Shown: positions 6,385 through 6,832 of the stretch, piece by piece
Position numbering within the stretch: position 1 is the first letter of the stretch
Layout of the letters: each line of letters begins with the position of its first letter
Source of the DNA: CAZYWA01 sp964650975 [NCBI: uncultured bacterium]
GTDB taxonomy: Bacteria; JADJOY01
DNA length: 6,832 nucleotides
Direction of reading: 5' to 3'
Assembly: GCA_964650975.1 (NCBI GenBank)
Contig: CAZYWA010000260.1
Span: forward strand, 3,566 to 10,397
The notes under the pieces: model-generated
What the model was told of the DNA's origin: nothing
The model's input: the letters and a program-made list of their open reading frames with translations, nothing else
The model's database searches: none
Program-made: the position numbers and the translations under genes

Positions 6385-6412
6385 AAAACAGGACCGGCTG
6401 GAGCCGGTTCCT
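6385..6412 (-). terminator. Stem-loop with short T-run after the carboxylase gene
   Basis: ACCGGC (6393-6398) pairs with GCCGGT (6403-6408) around TGGA. AGG/CCT (6390-6392 and 6410-6412) extend the stem past one bulged base. Read on the minus strand, the hairpin is followed by G then TTTT (6388-6385), 23 bases after the carboxylase stop codon. It resembles a weak intrinsic terminator or attenuator between the carboxylase and the acyl-CoA dehydrogenase. The rest of the 128-bp gap (6307-6434) shows no clear promoter. Confidence 0.4.
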
Positions 6413-6434
6413 TCCGGCAGGCTCTGGCGTTGCG

Positions 6435-6832
6435 TCACGCTTCCTTCTCGATGTCGACGAGGATGTCGCCAGGCTTCACCTGGGCGCCGGCGGCGACGTT
6501 CACGTTCACGACCTTGCCCGCGTGCGGCGCTGAGAGCGTGGTCTCCATCTTCATCGCCATGATCACGACCACCGCCTGACCCTTGGCGACCACGTCGCCG
6601 GCCGCCACCAGCACCACGACCACCTGCCCGGGCATGGGCGGTGTCACGTGCCGGGCGGATTCGCCCGATCCCGCGGCGGCGCCCGCGCCGCGGCGCCGCT
6701 TCTCGAGCAGCGCGGGCGGCAACACGGCGTGCACCTCGCCGCCGATCGCGACGTGATGCACCTCCTCGCCCGCCGCCACGTGGGTGCGGAACCTGCGGCC
6801 GTCGAGCTCGAGCTCGGCGCCGGTTCCTTGGG
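6435..6832 (-). CDS. Biotin-dependent acyl-CoA carboxylase alpha subunit, C-terminal part (biotin carrier domain)
   Basis: The last 131 residues are visible and the frame runs off the right edge; the internal GTG at 6779 is not the true start. The final 75 or so residues are a biotinyl domain: TPPMPGQVVVVLVAAGDVVA, then VVIMAMKMETTLSAP with the biotinylated lysine at 6549-6551 (visible residue 94), then VNVNVAAGAQVKPGDILVDI. The stretch from GQAVVVI through LSA fits the biotin-attachment signature throughout. The preceding part (ELELDGRRFRTHVAAGEEVHHVAIGG) resembles the beta-strand linker (BT) domain of acetyl-, propionyl- or methylcrotonyl-CoA carboxylase alpha subunits, and an Ala/Gly/Arg hinge (about 44-58) follows it. 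The biotin-carboxylase domain would lie outside the window. A carboxyltransferase-biotin fusion such as PycB/OadA cannot be fully excluded. It is upstream of, and probably in one operon with, the acyl-CoA dehydrogenase. Confidence 0.85.
   Translation of the reverse strand, partial: QGTGAELELDGRRFRTHVAAGEEVHHVAIGGEVHAVLPPALLEKRRRGAGAAAGSGESARHVTPPMPGQVVVVLVAAGDVVAKGQAVVVIMAMKMETTLSAPHAGKVVNVNVAAGAQVKPGDILVDIEKEA

Noticed and set aside
4766-6579. Long open frames on both strands over the acyl-CoA dehydrogenase
   Set aside because: The dehydrogenase frame carries complete family signatures over its whole length; the others are shadows of it.

Overview
This is a GC-rich window (about two-thirds G+C by eye) with six protein-coding genes and no RNA genes, mobile elements or CRISPR arrays that I can see. 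Strong G/C bias at third codon positions keeps several wrong frames open for long stretches. The gene set suggests a soil or sediment bacterium with a Gram-negative-type envelope: an F420-type luciferase-like oxidoreductase, an exported WxxGxW-repeat protein, acyl-CoA dehydrogenase and a biotin-dependent carboxylase. It could be from the former Deltaproteobacteria (Myxococcota or Binatota-like) or a similar metagenomic lineage. This placement is a guess from gene content, because the window has no taxonomic marker.

Layout, left to right. A luciferase-like monooxygenase family gene, cut by the left edge, ends at 856 (+). A 185-bp convergent gap follows with several hairpins (857-1041). Next is a small exported rhodanese-like protein (1042-1569, -). 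It is divergent, across 120 bp, from a large exported WxxGxW-repeat protein (1690-3276, +). After 83 bp on the same strand comes an exported metallo-beta-lactamase-fold hydrolase (3360-4316, +). Its stop codon overlaps (ATGA) the start of an unusual 265-residue protein (4313-5110, +), made of a two-helix hydrophobic N-terminus and an NAD(P)H-dependent FMN reductase domain. A 38-bp convergent gap leads to an acyl-CoA dehydrogenase (5149-6306, -). Upstream of that on the same strand is the C-terminal end of a biotin-dependent acyl-CoA carboxylase alpha subunit (6435 to the right edge, -).

Two functional groups can be argued. The right-hand pair (carboxylase alpha subunit, then acyl-CoA dehydrogenase) fits an acyl-CoA degradation cluster of the branched-chain or terpenoid type. 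The middle block (rhodanese, repeat protein, MBL hydrolase, flavoprotein) is mostly envelope or periplasmic and may be a redox or stress module, but no substrate can be named.

I do not see a clear new defence, mobile or signalling system. The most unusual point is the flavoprotein at 4313-5110. Its FMN-reductase part is preceded by a well-placed Shine-Dalgarno sequence and an ACG codon exactly where a standalone gene would have ATG. The linker joining it to the membrane segment also has weaker third-position G/C bias than either side. This suggests a fusion, a lost start codon or a sequence error.
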